DNA of 64,000 nucleotides, from NCBI RefSeq assembly GCF_027920545.1, contig NZ_CP115859.1, positions 62,001 through 126,000 of the forward strand, given 5' to 3'. Position numbers and translations under genes: made by a program. The stretch is from Chryseobacterium camelliae (GTDB lineage Bacteria > Bacteroidota > Bacteroidia > Flavobacteriales > Weeksellaceae). Under the pieces are notes generated by a model. That model did not search any database, was not told the DNA's origin, and worked only from the letters and a program-made list of their open reading frames with translations. Within the stretch, counting starts at the first letter, position 1. Every line of letters begins with the position of its first letter. Of this stretch, positions 62,101 through 64,000 are shown piece by piece.

Positions 62101-62411
62101 TGAGTCATTTTTTGCTTGCGAAGGATCTCCACAGTACTTCGATAATCAGGATGATATGATGGCGTGTACTTTATATAACCTAGCTTCTGAAGCTGATTAA
62201 AGTATTTATGATAGCTCGTTATTGTACCTATGTGTGAGTAGGCCATGAGCTTACTCCTGCTCACTCTGATGATCCATTTTTCTTTTTGCTTACAGGCAAG
62301 CCTTGCTATGGCTATAAGTAGGGCAATATGCCATACATTCAGTTGTGGATCGCCATCAATTTCATCAAGGAAATCAAACCAACGTTGTGGGTCATTAGTC
62401 TTCATCGTCAA
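62091..62411 (-). CDS. Small winged-helix-like protein of the mobile element
   Basis: 106 residues. The central part (IIRVSRSKLMAYSHIGTITS, YHKYFNQLQKLGYIKYTPSY) has the form of a winged helix that could bind DNA. No family is recognised. It overlaps the upstream HTH gene by 17 bases, so they are surely co-transcribed, and its 3' end overlaps a shared terminator. Confidence 0.65.
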   Translation of the reverse strand: MTMKTNDPQRWFDFLDEIDGDPQLNVWHIALLIAIARLACKQKEKWIIRVSRSKLMAYSHIGTITSYHKYFNQLQKLGYIKYTPSYHPDYRSTVEILRKQKMTQKK

Positions 62412-62664
62412 ATAGGTGTTGAAGATCTTCTTTATTGTAGTAATAAGAACCCAATACTTTTTTAAAGCGAATTTTACCGGTGATCCTTAAATTCTGTAGA
62501 GTAGAAGCGGAAATATTCAACGCTTTGCGAATAGCCTTGCTGCGCATCCAGCCAAACTCTTCGGATTCTTTACCATAAGCTAATTTGTTTTCAAGAAGAT
62601 TTCCAATATCAGAAATCATCTGTTTTCTGAATGCTTCGAGATCATTTTTTGTTAGTGTGTTCAT
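62395..62664 (-). CDS. Helix-turn-helix protein, excisionase-like
   Basis: 89 residues. The C-terminal half (MRSKAIRKALNISASTLQNL then RITGKIRFKKVLGSYYYNKEDL) is the MerR/excisionase-type winged HTH common in Bacteroidota integrative elements, where it may guide excision or control gene expression. The N-terminal half is helical. It overlaps the next gene by 17 bases. Confidence 0.78.
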   Translation of the reverse strand: MNTLTKNDLEAFRKQMISDIGNLLENKLAYGKESEEFGWMRSKAIRKALNISASTLQNLRITGKIRFKKVLGSYYYNKEDLQHLFDDED

Positions 62665-62808
62665 ATCAAGAATTTTTAATTTATTTCAAAAATTCATTTT
62701 TTTTGTACACATATAGGTAAATTTGCACTCAGAGGTAGTATTTTACCGTCATTTTCCTAATTGAATATTAAAGGTCATACTAAAGCACAATAGTAACTCT
62801 TCGGCAGA

Positions 62809-63714
62809 TTACATCCTTCGGCCTCTTTTTTGAGATGGAGGCATAATTATCCCCAATTCATTCCTGAAACGTTCAATCTCCCGTGGATGCGCCTGGCGCT
62901 TACGCATCATCTCAAATACATTACTATAGGACTGCTTAAAATATTCCTTAAGCTTTAGAGGACAAGGACGCTCGATTTCTTCTTGATAAACTTTGAGCAC
63001 ATTAACAGGATTGTGAGCAACCAAAGTTACTCCTTCAATCAAGTTTGCATATTCAAGGACAACTGATCGTGAATAAATTCTAATATCATCAAATAACTGA
63101 TTCTTAGTTATTGCATCAATTGTTGAGGGAATAGCATTAAAACGAACATCATGTGCCTCTTTTGATACCTTCCTGCCAAGCCCCTGATTTTCAATACTGT
63201 TTTCATACCTGATATAAGTTCCCAGCAGGCTTAAACGGGGACTGACAGCAAGAAGCATAATATCAACCTGATAGCCTACATCTTTTATTTCCCTTATCGT
63301 CTGCTGTAAACGTGCACCTGATGAAAAAGTAGTTTCCAGGATATAGTTTAAACGCTTTTGCTGACAATAATTGCATAAAAGATCATTCCATTTCTGGGCA
63401 TATTCTGCGGTTATATCAGGATAAAATGATGGATGGTTCCGCTTAATTTCATGGGATAAGGGATGGAAATCCCTGAGATTATCAGCATTGCAGATTACTG
63501 CATTACCTCTAAGCAAGGATTCAGCTTCTTTTTGGAGTTCTGTCTTACCTGATCCGGGAGCGCCTCCCAAAATTACCACCTTGGGAAATGGGGAAGGTAG
63601 ATAGCCATCTGCAACTTCTTCAACAATAATAGCAAGTATAGCAGTAAAGTCTTCATCTGAAAGCTGATATTGCTCTCTCAACTTCAGAAGTTCTTCAGAC
63701 CATTCGCTTGCCAT
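62809..63714 (-). CDS. Zeta-toxin-like kinase of the mobile element
   Basis: 301 residues. The Walker A motif is GGAPGSGKT at 50-58, then NADNLRDFHP (D78, R81) and ILETTFSSG (E127) match the substrate and catalytic positions of zeta toxins, which phosphorylate UDP-N-acetylglucosamine. Later Arg residues (IRYENS and the GRKVSKEAHDVR segment) fit the ATP-binding arginines. About 80 further residues of unknown role follow. The gene overlaps an upstream partner by 20 bases. Related kinases can act as toxins or in other roles, so toxicity is inferred. Confidence 0.85.
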   Translation of the reverse strand: MASEWSEELLKLREQYQLSDEDFTAILAIIVEEVADGYLPSPFPKVVILGGAPGSGKTELQKEAESLLRGNAVICNADNLRDFHPLSHEIKRNHPSFYPDITAEYAQKWNDLLCNYCQQKRLNYILETTFSSGARLQQTIREIKDVGYQVDIMLLAVSPRLSLLGTYIRYENSIENQGLGRKVSKEAHDVRFNAIPSTIDAITKNQLFDDIRIYSRSVVLEYANLIEGVTLVAHNPVNVLKVYQEEIERPCPLKLKEYFKQSYSNVFEMMRKRQAHPREIERFRNELGIIMPPSQKRGRRM

Positions 63715-64000
63715 CGTTGATCATTTTTAAAACGGGGCCATAAGTATCAATAATCAGCTGCATACGTTTTGCATTCCTGAAATTTTCGGTGTCCCTATTG
63801 ATGTCTTTTATTACACTTGAAAACTGACGTAATTTTTCAATCCGCTGAGTATCTGGCCTATCTTTTTTAAGTTCCAGAAAACGTTCTCTACCAACATAAG
63901 CTATCAACTCGCTCAGTATGGAATTGGCGCTTTCTGTAAGAGCATACCAATCAAAAGGATTTTCGGAACTGTTAATATCAATCTTCTTCTGATTTAAGAA
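63695..64000 (-). CDS. Upstream partner of the zeta-like kinase, truncated by window edge
   Basis: The frame is open to the right edge with at least 101 residues and no stop, so the true start is outside the window. It is mostly charged helix (KDINRDTENFRNAKRMQLII) and ends by overlapping the kinase gene by 20 bases. By position it could be the antitoxin, but the sequence does not resemble the epsilon antitoxin and I do not recognise a family. Confidence 0.6.
   Translation of the reverse strand, partial: FLNQKKIDINSSENPFDWYALTESANSILSELIAYVGRERFLELKKDRPDTQRIEKLRQFSSVIKDINRDTENFRNAKRMQLIIDTYGPVLKMINDGKRMV

Noticed and set aside
1..64000. CRISPR array or rRNA operon
   Set aside because: No regularly spaced identical repeats and no rRNA-like sequence were seen; the repeats found are dispersed palindromes.

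Overview
The window looks like a chromosome segment of a Bacteroidota member, most likely a Flavobacteriales organism close to Chryseobacterium. Signs seen directly are low GC, promoters of the TTG / TAnnTTTG type, a fused SecD-SecF protein, a secreted enzyme with a C-terminal type IX secretion sorting tail, short AT-rich gaps that carry palindromic repeats, and the Bacteroidota form of arginine synthesis, which uses an N-acylornithine carbamoyltransferase. The genus is inferred, not proven. No gene-free stretch exceeds about 300 bases.

Layout. 1-20 kb holds housekeeping genes: a truncated amino acid permease, hemN, a secreted PQQ-type sugar dehydrogenase, secDF, a Tet-like MFS pump, a TatA/B protein, a PAP2 phosphatase, a TPR protein, trmL, rlmH, a YihY protein, nhaA and a bifunctional RelA/SpoT. 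20.3-31 kb is a minus-strand block that looks like a short-chain fatty acid unit: outer membrane porin, MHS-type transporter with a large extra loop, two small membrane proteins, a symporter-histidine kinase fusion, a receiver-only response regulator, a propionyl-CoA synthetase-like enzyme and acetyl-CoA synthetase. A small zinc-ribbon/HTH protein follows.

31.7-40.6 kb is a complete linear arginine pathway (GNAT acyltransferase, argG, argC, argD, argF', argB, argE, argH). It is followed by a divergent Lrp/AsnC regulator and then pyrB-carA-carB at 41.5-47 kb. Carbamoyl phosphate from CarAB feeds both ArgF' and PyrB. The pyrB leader has a promoter, a 22-codon reading frame, a pause-type hairpin, a U-rich tract and an intrinsic terminator, the same order of parts as the enterobacterial pyrBI attenuator. 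Just after carB, an AT-rich lipoprotein gene lies between two copies of the carB 3' end, which is the mark of an insertion that rebuilt the gene end.

48-60 kb is a mixed region: lipoprotein, SRPBCC protein, ABC ATPase with a membrane partner, Crp-like regulator, DinB, Ogt, DUF2911, GNAT, cupin, dienelactone hydrolase, stand-alone HsdR_N protein, holA and trxB. At 60.3 kb a tRNA-Ser(UGA) gene is followed at once by a tyrosine recombinase, two small DNA-binding proteins and a zeta-toxin-like kinase with an overlapping upstream partner. This is the start of an integrated element that runs off the right edge.
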